From NCBI GenBank assembly GCA_963576735.1, contig OY755173.1:14726873-14790872 (forward strand): DNA of 64,000 nt, written 5' to 3'. Shown one piece after another: positions 22,818 through 36,100 of the stretch (the stretch's first letter is position 1; each line of letters begins with the position of its first letter). Under the pieces are notes generated by a model that worked only from the letters and a program-made list of their open reading frames with translations, had not been told where the DNA came from and ran no database searches. A program made the position numbers and the translations under genes. This DNA comes from Bedellia somnulentella. Its lineage: Eukaryota; Arthropoda; Insecta; Lepidoptera; Bedelliidae.

Positions 22818-23772
22818 GTAAAGAAGCCTTAAGCAATTATATTTCAAGTAAAATAACATTGTATATGCTATAAAGTTGGGTGTTAAATAATGTATAAAAA
22901 CGGTCACTATTTAAAAATAAAATGACCACTTCTGATGTGTGTGGATGTGTAATATAATTATATTTTATCGAAATAACCATACGAGCTGACTTCTCATTTT
23001 AGCTGAATCATTATTTTGATTTAATGTTATTTAGTTATTTTGGATCGTCCTGAATATGTGGGATTCCAGTAGTTTTTCATAGTTATAATTATAAGTGATA
23101 AAGTGATATTATTTATTATGTTGGTTTTAATTAATCATAGTTGTATATTTTGTTAAAGTAATGAGATTAATAGTGAAATAAGTTTGTTTTTGCACAAAAT
23201 TGTTTTTTTATTACTTATCAGCAATGTTCTGTTGGACTAGATTAAGATTGTTTGCCCTTTAATGTAGTCTATGTGATTTGTCAGTCATATTTGTTATTAT
23301 TTAAATTAGATAATAAGAAATTAGATAGTATTGTTTGATAAAATCGGCTCTCTACATATAGTTTGGTTTTCAATTAGTGTCTTCTATAAGTTGTTTATAA
23401 AGTCATTTTTATACAAATTAATTTAGGCTTTACGATTACAATCAAACTGTACTTATTTTACACATCGAAAATATTTTGTGTGAGCTCGTTTCGCATTGAC
23501 GCATATGAAAGTAATTTAAAACCATTAAAAAATACGTCATTGCGATTCGAACACAACGCTTGTCGTTTCCGATACGTTGTTATATAACATCATTACAAAT
23601 AAAACAATTTATAAAAATCATTGAGTCATTTATTTGATCACTTTTCCTTACATAGTACAACTTAGTCGGGGCGATAAATGCATATGTTCCTCGTACGGCC
23701 AACGTCGAGTGGGCATCGAAAGTCAGAATGTCTTCTGCTTGTGAGTGTATAATGTGTAGCTGAGGTGTGCAG
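22818..23772. other. Kidins220 3' flank, AT-rich
   Basis: No gene. The part next to 23773 should be the Kidins220 3' UTR (minus strand). Confidence 0.5.
23629..23634 (-). terminator. candidate Kidins220 polyadenylation signal
   Basis: AATAAA on the minus strand, about 140 bp after the Kidins220 stop codon. Position and motif fit, but no transcript evidence is available. Confidence 0.4.
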
Positions 23773-24173
23773 TCACACGGCGGAGTCGTGCGGCCAGGGC
23801 GGCGCGTCCACGGCGTCCTGCCGCCACAGCCGCAGGTTGTACGGCTCCACCATGTTGCCCAGCGACTCCGCGCTGGCCGAGCGGGCGCGGGCGGGGGCGG
23901 CGGGCGCGGGGGAGGGGGAGGGGGACCACACCAGCGGGGTCGCCTCGTCGCTGTCCGCCACCGCCAGCCGCAGTCGCTCCACGGAGCTGCCGCGGCGCAC
24001 GTGTCCAGCGGCGGGGGGGGCCACCCACTGCGGCTCCCCGCACACGGAGACGGGCCGCGTCGCGTCGTCCTCCACGCGGAACGTGACGGCGGGCGGGTCG
24101 CGGCGCCGCACGCTGCCGTCGCGCAGGATGGACCCGCGCGTCTGCAGCTCCCCTTCCTCCTCCTCCTCCTCGT
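23773..24173 (-). CDS. Kidins220: Kidins220 last exon with PDZ ligand
   Basis: Acceptor GTGACAG|ACGAGG, 133 codons with stop. GC-rich. Starts with a run of six glutamates after Asp, followed by basic/serine-rich patches ([14 protein letters not shown]). Ends D-S-A-V, a class I PDZ ligand (S/T-x-hydrophobic), as the vertebrate protein also ends in a PDZ ligand. Confidence 0.9.
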
Positions 24174-27100
24174 CTGTCACAACAGAATATCTATGTTAAG
24201 CTCCACACTCCATTTTTTATCAATGTAATGCTCGGAAGTAGCTAAAGACGCTTACTAGCCTAGCCGTGTAGCATGTAACTTTGCAGACATTGTATAGAGA
24301 TAGTTTCAAGTAGGTAAACACGAGCTGACTGCGAGCAATACAAAACCGCAGTTAGATCAGCTATACTCAACCTGCGGCCCGAGGCTTTTTGGTTGGCCCA
24401 CCTGGTAGTTACAACTTATTTGTAAAAAAAAAAATTGTACCATTCAAAGAGTTAGTAATTGAACGGGAAGTATTGGAATGTGAGCGATATCAATAATTTG
24501 CTTAAATTGGAAACGCAAACGACCCCCCTCATCTATGCTTGCGCAAACGAAAAGAAAACTAATTTAAATTTTTATAATTGAACTTTTGAATGAATTTAAA
24601 AAAGGTTTTAAGCTCTGAGCAAAATAAAAAAATGTTTGTTACTTGATAGGTGGATTCATCATTAAATGTCTCTTGTTTGCTAATAATCAAATGCTATTTG
24701 CATTATCGGCAGAAGAGTTGCAAGAGATGATGAATATTGCATGCGAGTCTTTTGTAAGAAAGGGAATGAGGTGAATGTGGATAAAACCAAAACGATGAGA
24801 GAGAGAACCATTTGAGAGACAGGAAGATGCGACAGAATGCGTGATTGCGATTGTATATCTGGGAAGTTTGTTTACAAGGGATGGAAAATGTAATGAAGAC
24901 ATTGAAAGAAGAGTGAAAAAGGGTAGGTAAATGGAGCAATGAATAGCCTAATGACCAGTCAATCGGTGTTACTAGTACAAAATTCATGGCATTTAGAGAC
25001 ACTATTTCTGAGTAGGCTTCAGTTTAAAATTGTACTTACTCGGAGTTATTTGATGAATTTATTGATTTTAAAAATGACATCTACCTGGGAGTAATTTTCA
25101 AAGAAAAAAGGGAATATGTGGAGCATTGTTCCCCAATATAAAAGCGTGCTAAGATGTGCCCAAATAATGATAACATTTTGTGGGTCAATGTATGTCTGCG
25201 AATCTGAAGAAGAAGAGTGTATGTAGAAATAGACTGATTTATATTTGGATGATTTAAAAAGAGTAGCGTGCAATAGGACATTTTCATTTATACAACTAAT
25301 TTATTTTTAACTTGCGGTCCGATCTACCGTGACTGAAACGTGTTGGGGCCCCTTTAAAAAAAAAGGTTGAGTATGGCTGAGTTAGGTGATATCAACGACC
25401 GCTCATTTTATTTTATTTGGAAGATTTACAGCGTATACATTAACTAAACAATAAAGTAAACAATGCAATGCGCTCATGCGCTCTGTCGAAATCATTTTGA
25501 ATTTGATTATATTCCCTAGAAACTCGTATTATAAATGAATTCTGCCTGTAGTTGGTTCTGGTGGTGGTAGCCACATGTAATAAAGACCGCTGACGTAATG
25601 CCATCGGATTTGTACGCAGCTGTACCTTGGACAGTAGCTCAGGACAGTTAGCCGAACCATTCGCTATCTTAGCCAAGTTACAGATATCGGTAATGTTACG
25701 TCTAACATCAAGTGGGACGAAATGATATTTTTTGCAACGCTCATAGTAGCCTGAGATCGATTGCTTGCATTTAAAATCCAGATACCTTAAAAATCTCTTT
25801 TGAATGGCTTCTATTCTATTCTATTCTTATAAATCTGATAAGCGTACTCGAGATGACTTCGGACGTAGGGCGTATTGTTCATCATCAGCCTATAGACGTC
25901 CACTGCTGGACATAGGCCTCCCGAAAGGGTTTTCTGTTTTAGTGTTATCGTGTTAAGACTAAAACATAAGACTTAAAAAAAAGACAAGGCTTTAGCTCTA
26001 GCCCTTAAAGGTTTTGAGGCTCTAGCAATAAATGCTTAAAGCGTTATACATATATGAAAGCCTTAACAACGTTCAATAAATTTAAAATTGTGGAAATAAA
26101 GAGTTTGTTATTAGCGTCCATGCTTACAAGCTTTTAATCCGGTCAATTTATACATTCAAGGTTACATAAATTCATAAGAAGCTGAAAATTGGCACAATTG
26201 TTCAAAACATGATTATAAATGAAACCTCAAAAGTCCCCATCGTTCCGAGGTGTGCTAAAAATTTTACACGAGGTCAAAGGTAAAAAAAAATTGGTTTTTG
26301 CAATTTTAAGCGAAACGGTGAGTTTTTCGCAAAATCTTTCCAGTACAAAATTATAGATCAGAAGATTTTCTACAAAAAAGATATCAATAATTTTTTTCCT
26401 AAAAGCCACCATTTTGAAGATATAACGCGTTGAAAAGTTCGATCATTGGTAATCTTCATACTTTGCACACGTTTCCACGCCACCTATGAGGTAGTGTACT
26501 TAGCGCGTTTTATTTTAACGTGGTATCTCCTGTAGGCCTATTCCACGGGTCTGCAGTGATTTTATTTGTTTTAAAACTATTGTAAAATATTATTGTACAT
26601 ATCGGTTGGTTAAAATAATGGCGGTGTAATTGAAAATGAAATGATTAATATTCCTCGTCTGATTCGTAATTTTCCAGGATTACTGTTTCTTGTCCTTCGT
26701 CTTCTTCTTGTTCTTCTTCTTCTATTTCACAGATCAACTGTCCCACTAGCGATTCCTCATTGGTATCATATGAGTCTTCTAGATTAGCTGACTCAACATT
26801 AGAGCACGATCGGCCTTGGCAGTTTGTGCATGCCAGGGAATAAAACAGTCCAACTTTTCTGCATCCACATTTAGCATTACAACCTTTTTTACAGTTGCAA
26901 AATATTGAGTTGAGAAGTTTCTCAGGTGCTGGTGGAAGTAAAGTTAGAACTGGCTCTAATGTATTGTCGACCAACTTCCAACCCCAGTCTTTAGGGTCCA
27001 GCTGATTACCAAGACACACTTGAACTTGGTAATATACCCGAAATAAATGTTGGTGAGCAGCTACTGAGGTTTAAGTTATAACACCTTTTAGGTGATGTTC

Positions 27101-30100
27101 ATACGTGGCGTACATTTGCAAAGTATGAAGATTACCAATGATCGAACTTTTCAACGCGTTATATCTTCAAAATGGTGGCTTTTAGGAAAAAAATTATTGA
27201 TATCTTTTTTGTAGAAAATCTTCTGATCTACAATTTTGTACTGGAAAGATTTTGCGAAAAACTCACCGTTTCGCTTAAAATCGCAAAAAACTATTTTTTT
27301 TTACCTTTGACCCCGTGTAAAATTTTTAGCACACCTCGGAACGATGGGGACTTTTGAGGTTTCATTTATAATCATGTTTTGAACAATTGTGCCAATTTTC
27401 AGCTTCTTATGAATTTATGTAACCTTCCTCCTTATTTTAGGCCTAAATTGACCGGACTATTTAGCTTTATAGATTCTTTTAAAAAAAAGGAAAACCCCAA
27501 CTTGGACTAACAAATAGTACTTGCAGCATAAAAATCAGGGCTTTATGTGAACATTAAATGTTAAAGTTGCAATGCAAGCCTTGATTGAAATCTTTAGAGC
27601 TTGAAAGTCTAGTGAATGCGTAGTAGGTGCGAGCGTCGATCGACTTTCTTTTCATCATCTAGCTTCTAGAGCTTCTAGTCCGGAGGTTGCCGGTTCGACC
27701 CCCGCTGAGAGCAACAATTATGTGATGAGCATAAATAAGTGTTTTTTAGTCTTGGGTGTTATTTATATGTGTATAATACATTATTAATTACTTCTCCGTG
27801 GCTCTTCAACTTGTTCATGGATGACTGTCTGATAGAGTTGCGTGAAAGTGATTATGGACTGAGAATGGGTGGATTCGTCATCAAATGCCTCTTATATGCT
27901 GATGATCAAGTGTTACTTGCATCGTCGGTTGAGGAGTTGCAAGAGATGATGAATATTGCATGTGCGTCGTTTGAAAGAAAAGGAATGAGAGTAAATGTGG
28001 ATAAAACCAAAACCATGGTTTTCGAGAGAGAGGAGAATATGACTGAATGCGTGATTGAGATCAATGGTAAGAAAGTGGAACAAGTGAAAGAGTTCGTATA
28101 TCTGGGAAGTTTGTTTACTAGGGATGGAAAGTGTGATGAAGACATTGAAAGAAGAGTAAAAAAGGGTAATGCGGTAAATGGAGCACTGGATAGTCTCATG
28201 TCTAGTCAATCGGTGTCCGAAAAGGCCCGAATGGCTGTGCATGATGCTGTCCTCGTTCCTACGCTTATGTATGGCAGTGAATGTTGGGTGTGGCAGAAGA
28301 AGCATGAAAGCAGAGTAAATGCAGTAGAAATGAGATCCCTCAGAAAAGTTTGTAATGTAAGGTTATGTGATCGTGTGAGGAATGATGTGATTCGTGAAAG
28401 GTGTGGTGTAAAAGATGATATTGTAAGAAAGATAGAAAAAGGAATGTTGAGATGGTTTGGGCACATAGAGAGGATGGATGACAGTAAAGTGGTGAAAGAG
28501 ATATATAGAGCCAATGTGGAAGATAATGTTAGTAGAGGACGACCTCGGAGGATACATTTAGATCAAATAGAAAATGTGCTCAAAAAGGCAGGTGTCCGAA
28601 GTACGAAGAATAAAAGAGCATGTATGAAAAGATTGATGGATGTGAATGAAGCTAGAGAGGTTTGCCAGGATCGTACAAAGTGGCGATCGATAGTCTCTGC
28701 CTACCCCAATGGGAACTAACGGCGTGAGAATATGTATGTATGAATATGTATGTAATTAATCATAAATAAAAGATGTTATTAAATTATGTATGTAATTATA
28801 TTGTTGAGCTAGTATCCCCTAAAACAAGTTCTACTTAGTTTGGGGCTAACTTGATCTGTGTATAATATGTCCGTGTATATATTTATTTATCATCGAGTCA
28901 ATAAAGGAGCAGTTTTGTGCTTGACATACATAAGTATATAAGTGGACGAATAATCTTTTAGATCGATAATTTCATAACGGGTTCAGATTTTTTGCCAGAT
29001 TAAATATTTGCCCGTATTCAACTTTTTACTAAACTGACTTATGTGAAGAAAGGGAACGATCTCCCCAAGTATAATTTTTAAAAATTTTTGAAAACCTAAC
29101 GTATTGTCTCGTTTTTGTGAACAGCGTTACCACAACACTATCAAAAGTTGATCTATCATTATTGTTACCGAAAATATACTGAGCAGCAGCAACAATTTGA
29201 GATAAAGTTAAGAATACAAAAATACTATTACTTACTTTTTAATCTAAGTTTAGATATCATGTGTTAAGTTTAGTTTTTTCAAAGAAATCTAACAAGAACG
29301 AACTAAACTACAACCATTGGTTAAGCTTTGCTTCCCAAGAAAATAGGACTTAAAATGAGAAAAAAAGAGTATAGTGACACTCTACAAACCAGATCGGTGA
29401 AGCCTGACACCTACATTGATAACACTAATATTTAGTTAGATAATAAAATACACAACAATATTTTAAAATGAGGATCGGTACAGTGTATAAATAAAATGTA
29501 GAGACATTTCAAATCTTACTCTAATTAAGTGTAATAATTTTTTTTATTACATTTCTGTTTGTGAAAGAATACTTGCAACCGTTTTCAGATACTGAGAGTG
29601 CTTTTGTGTCGCTAAAGGGGTATTATATATGTAAAAGTTACATTACAACCAATATAACATGAATTAGGAAGTATATCTAAAGTTGCTGCAAATTGTCTCT
29701 GGGTTGAACACAGAAGTAACTCAGTAAATGAATAACTAAAGACAATGAAATGTGTTAGCGTGAATCCTATCTAATCTATTTCACGTTTTAGTAATTAATA
29801 ATGCACTAAACAATAATGGAAATTCCTGAAATACGAATTAAACCATAAGAATAGTGGTACCCACTTTGAAGCAAAATAATTACACTTAGTAATTACACAG
29901 TCCGTAACTGCTTTGGCTGCCCTTCATTGACTGAATTGTATTATTTGCAGGTCCCTAGAGGTCAACTCTTTAAACTGTAAACGATTAATCATTTTCGTGC
30001 CTTTTTAAACTGCTTGTTAAACATATACGTGTCACACTTACCGCTTCAAAGATCAAACAAATATAAGTATAACAAAGGTATATAATAATTTAAATTTTAG

Positions 30101-33100
30101 AGCTTACTAGTCGAGGAAACCAACGGCAACTACAGAGGTATCGTTGGATTCGTCGAATATCACCAAATAAATGTTGATAGGGGTTATAAGAGATACGTAT
30201 GCTAATAATCCGTGCTCGATGTGAGGAGTAGACCTCCTCCTAAAAGTAATCGACTGGTGTTTAAGCAACGCAATCTTTTAAACTTTGCATTTTCGTAATT
30301 GCACGAAATAAAAATATTGTTGATAGACATTATTAACTGTATCCCAAGGCTTAAAAGTAAAAGATTTTACTCAATATTATTGTCCCGTAAATTAATGTAA
30401 ATAGTTAATTACTTCCTATTCATGAACATAGTTATATATTTTTTGTTCATTACAATATAAGGTCGAATTTTGTCGATCTTAAAGGTGGGTAAATAAAGCA
30501 GTCCTGTTGTGGTGTGTGGTAGACCAGTTACTCCAAATTAAACAACAATTCGATTGTACGCCATTTATTGTAATATAATTAAATATACAACTGTACTAGA
30601 CAGAAATAATATAAAGTTCATACAATAGTAAAAAAAACCTATAAATATCAGACTAAGTTTGGAATGTTTAGGAAAATTACATTTTTGGAATAGTTATATC
30701 ACAATTTTGGTACATCATAAATAAACACTTTAGTTTAATCAATTTAAAATGTTACTAGCTATTATTGAATGTTATTGTCTTTCAATAAAAAAATCTACAA
30801 TTCTATTTTTTATTGCTGAATACAAATCACGCTTCTATGAAATAAATACCCCTCCACCTTACACAATTATGGCACAATTAGTAATAAGTGGAATAAAATG
30901 AGTAACAAGTAGAATTATCGTTATTATCTTACCGATAAATGACGTAACACTATAGTGACAACCTTAACAACTTAAATATTTAAATTTATTGATATCTTAT
31001 TATCGTCTTACCACACACCTTGATAACTTAAGGAGTAAATTTTGAAAGACACAATTAAGTAAATCTATCCCATGAGACATTTGATACCAAGTACAATGGC
31101 AGAAATAGGCTTTGATATTATATTGATATTTTTGAGAGAAAATTTCTATTCGCTTTTTCTTATAAAATTAATCGCTGTTTGAAAAGATATTTCATAATTA
31201 GTAATGTTTGCATAAACTAATTAATTTCCAGATTAATTCAGTTTTGATCAATGCATTTTGACCATTTGAATAAGGGAAAAGATTGACCATTTAACTAAAC
31301 ATGAACGACTGATAATTATAAAAATGGTTAACTGTTTTAGATTACCCGACTATTTTTGCTATGAATTATTTCATAATTTCCCACAGGATTTATCTTCAAC
31401 TGCTACACGATATATTGCTAGTTATGATTTTGTTACATGCAAAATTCCATGGCAGAAGGCAGTCACTTCAGGATTTATAAAAACAATAATCTGCCATCGT
31501 CCTTTTATTGGTATTTAAAGACTTAGTTGAGTATTTCAAAACACAGGACAATAGATATTATATGACAGGGATCGAACTAAAAGGAGATCATAGTTAAATT
31601 TTCTAAGGCAGGAATTTACTAGGAACAGGGTTGGTTTATAAATTAATTTACTACTTCTAATAACTACAGTGAGATCTAATCCTATGAAACTAAACTTGGT
31701 ATTATACTAATACTAGGTGCCATTTTGATATCAGTAAAAAATAATATAATAAAATAAGCTTAAATTAATAAATTTCTTAGCATAATTAAGTACTTAACAT
31801 AGGAAAATATGCATGCTTTACAAAAATATACAAAAGAATTTGGCCACAATAAGTATTTTTAAGGGATACGGTTCGTTTTTTTTTTACATAATTAAACTCT
31901 AACCATTATTTGGCCAATTAGGTAATATTAGTTAAAAATACGATTTTTGTGAGATATACAATATATCTAGAAATAAATTGAATTCTAACTAATCGACTCT
32001 GCAGTTTATCTACCGTTCAATATTTAAATCTCTGTTCAATAGAATCGCCTACTAGTTCACCTGTGGATTTGAAATCATCCTAATTCGTTAATTTTTCGGT
32101 AATATTTCAACGAAAATTATTTCAGCAGAAAACTTTATTTTTTTACATATCGCCATTTGAGACAAGATAAAGCTTTAATTCAAATAATGAAAGGCCTATA
32201 GAAAGACATCATCCGCAAAGTTGACGACGTGGTCCTTGCCGGCAGTGGAGGTGGGGGCGGTGGAGGGGGGAGGGGGGCGCTCACCTGCGGGCTCAGATTG
32301 CAATACGTCCTCCATGGCCTCTTCGTTCAGCGTCTGCAAGGCGCCGCAGATCATTTGCTCTTCGAGGGTCACCTAGAAACGATGCGGAAACGTTTTATTT
32401 TATACTATCGTCCTCAGACTAAGGGCTTAAACACAAAACAGTGCGATGCAATGCCCCAAAGCAGCTTATAATAAGGCGATTAGCTTAGCATCGCAGTTTT
32501 GTGTACAAGCCCTATGAATGTGTGCTGAAATGCGCTGAAGCCTGATTACGCTGGCTCTTGCCGCTTCATATCAGAATAAGCACTGACCAATTTAAGTTGA
32601 CTGCTCAGCCACACTCATGCCCATTCAACTACAATAACCAGCCAGCTTAAACTGCACTGTTGGTCTTCCGCTCAACGCAGCGCACACCCTACAAGATCTA
32701 GACAAACAGCCCTCTCATTCACACCTCAAAAGCTTTATTCTAACCGACCAACTCAGGATATAGTTTCGAATGCTCGGGACCTTTGATTCTGATTATATTT
32801 ATATTATTAGTACCGATCTTTTGCAATGTTGCCGGTGTCATATACTTGTATGAATTTGAACAGTTTTAAGAGCAGACAGTATTGCAACTTGCGACACAAT
32901 GGATGGTTGCAAAGATTCGGAATACAGGAGCACATATTTTGCAACAGAGACGATTGTGTCCTAAGTTGCAGAAATTAGTTCTAATTACGATACCTGATAT
33001 TTATCATTTTTTCATACATAAATCAGAAATTTATTTTGTCCTAAATCAAGCGCTTTCAAATAATACGTATTCAAACGTAATATTTTGGATGAATGGATGA

Positions 33101-36100
33101 TGGGTGTCAGAATTAAAATATGTATTCATACATAAAAGACACTCAAATAGGGGTCGATAGATCTGCAAAATCAATAACTTTTCAATTAGTAGACATTGCT
33201 AATTGAATCGTTTACTGATAACTTTTAGAATCCCATAAGTCTTAGTCCCCTTATAGGATAAAGGAAGTGATGGGGTAGTACAATTCTAAGCTGAGACTAC
33301 ATACAACAGCCGCTAAACAGAGGTGATAAAATGGATATGCATACATACAAGTTATCGTAATTAATTAGCGCAACTATAATTAAAACTATCTGTCAACAAA
33401 CAAGCAAATATGCAAAACATATAAGTCGATATTTCGGTCATCCTTACAAAGTGTAATGTTACTAATCTAATAAAGACATTTTATGAACTAATTGGATGTT
33501 TCAACACAGTAAACGTGATCGAATCTGCATATTCACCTGATATTCCGCATAAGGCTGCATAGTAAAAAAATACAATAAATATGTTAAATACAACAATCTG
33601 GATGATGATTTAATTACATGTTACGAGAACATCAAAATTAGATCTATATTTTTTACCTTTAGTTTATCCCTTATTTTTATTTCATAAAATATATTCATAA
33701 TTTATGTAATTATGAAACAGGCAGATAATGCATAGTTCCACTGCATAGTCAACAGCCAATAGACGTCCACTGCCGGACAGAGGCCTCTTCCAAAAATCTC
33801 ACAAAGTCGATCTTTAAAAAGTCGCTGTTCCACCTTGTTACACTTCTACTGCAGTTTAGAAAATTTATGTTTTTCCTTTTTAGTGGTTATGTATATATAC
33901 TATATATATAGTGTATATACTAGTGGTCCGCCCCGGCTTCGCACGATGGTGTTAAATATTTTAACAGCTTACACCCTACGGTATTTAGCGTGATTATATA
34001 TCCTATGTCCTTTTCCTAGTTCTCAGCTACCTCCCAATCAATTTTCAGCTTAATCGGTTCAGCTGTTCGTGGGTTACAAAAAGTGTGACTCACACGACTT
34101 TCTTTTATATATATAGATATATTTATTGGTTATATTATGGAGTTTTGTTTCACATTAATGTTTCTTGTAGATTGAAAGTGCTTATGTTTAATTAACCTAT
34201 TATGATTTAAGGATTCCGTGTTATTCTTGAATAAGATATTATCTTAATAGGGGGTGCAGATAGCTGCTAATATGCTTTTAAAGTGCAACAACCAAACTGA
34301 CCTGTTTTTCAACATTCGACGGTCGACTTCGCTGATGTTCTATACTTGGTCTCTTGATGCCATCCGGTTCTGTGTCTACGGATTTCTCAGGAATAACTAA
34401 AATGAGAAAAAATATAATGTGATGAGGAATTTTCAACTTAATAAAATGTCATAAGAATATGTCTTATAGATAACGGAAGAATTTGATTCCTTGTTATTAC
34501 TTTATAATTTTGAACAACAGATGATCACGAAACATTACAACAGAATAACATCCGCCTTCTGATTACGTATCTTTAGCGACAGCAATTGTGTCGCAAGTTG
34601 TAATATTATCGCTGTTAAGTGTCAAATCGCATACAAACTTATGACTTTGACAGCGACAATTGTGCAACTTGCGACACAATCGTCAGTCGTAAAAGATACT
34701 TAATCAGGGGCCGGTCTTTGCGAAATATACGTACCAGTGACGGTGGGTGCGATGATAGGTGCGTTTGTTTCCAACTCGCGGAGATTCAATATGAGCATTT
34801 TGAACAGTTCCCAGTCGCCGAATGGTAAATCTAAAACCTGAAATACAATCACACGGTTTTATTTAAATGAGTTGAGGATTGCGTAGAGGTGACGGATGAA
34901 ATAGAAGTTGCATATGTAGGGAGTGGGACCAAATATGTGGTAATTGAAATTTTGACATGAATTTAGGAGTAAGTAAAAAGCATGCCCAGGTTACGCATTG
35001 GTATAGCCAGGCTCATTAACAACGTTTTGTGTGGAGTAGCAATCAAACTGACAAAATTTTGACATTGTATATAATTGCTATTGTACGAGTATAACATAAC
35101 AACAAATTTAAAACTGTCCAAATATCTGAGATATTCTATTATATAAAAGAAGGATGAGAACCACCGTGACATAGTTGACGTAGTTAGTTTACTGGCGGTT
35201 AGAGGCTGCCGCGCCGCGCCAGACCACTAATAGTACTACCCTGACCACAACGCCACTACACCAAAGAGAACTTAACTAAATAAAGAAGACACAAATTAAG
35301 GTATTGTATTACACAGTGACACATTTGGATCAAATAGAAAATGTGCTCAAAAAGGCAGGTGTCCGCAGTATGAAGAATAAAAGAGCATGTATGAAAAGAA
35401 TGATGGATGTAAACGAAGCCAGAGAGGTTTGCCAGGATCGTACAAAGTGGCGATCGATAGTCTCTGCCTACCCCAATGGGAACTAACGGCGTGAGAATAT
35501 GTATGTATGTATGTATGTACAGTGTATTGCCACTAGTGGTGGGAAAAACGGCTAAATTTAGATAACAGGCTTTAGACGCTATGCTTTAAATTTATAGCAC
35601 GTTATTTAAACCGCTATGTTATAACGATATTAAAGACAGTAAAAAACAGGCAAACAGAATAGCAGTCAACCATGGCCGTTGGGAAATTGCTATGCTGAAT
35701 TCGGCATGCATTTTCTTTTTTGGTATTTTTTTTTTTTATTCGATAGCAAACTCGAATATAAAAAGACCAATTCGAATATTTTTCATTTAAAATGACTAAT
35801 TGTAAAGTTATTATTTATTCAACTTTTGTTCTTATTTCATCGATCGGCAGAATTTCGTAGCGACATGCAAATGAAGTGAAATTATTAAAAAAAAATTGCT
35901 GGTTGCAAAACATTTCACGAATTTGTGATCTCAGATTAAATTATTATAATATAACACTAAACAAACCTATGATTTTCGATATTTTATTGATAAACTGCAA
36001 GAACTAATGTCTGTAAAATAACATATATTTCATGATTTCCGCTGATATATTTCATGATTCTGTGACCTCAGTCAAAAAAATAGTTTTAGATTCATAAATA

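Noticed and set aside
23723..24228. Several overlapping long frames on both strands
   Set aside because: GC-rich shadows of the Kidins220 last exon. Only the 24173-23773 frame has a fitting acceptor phase and family-like content.
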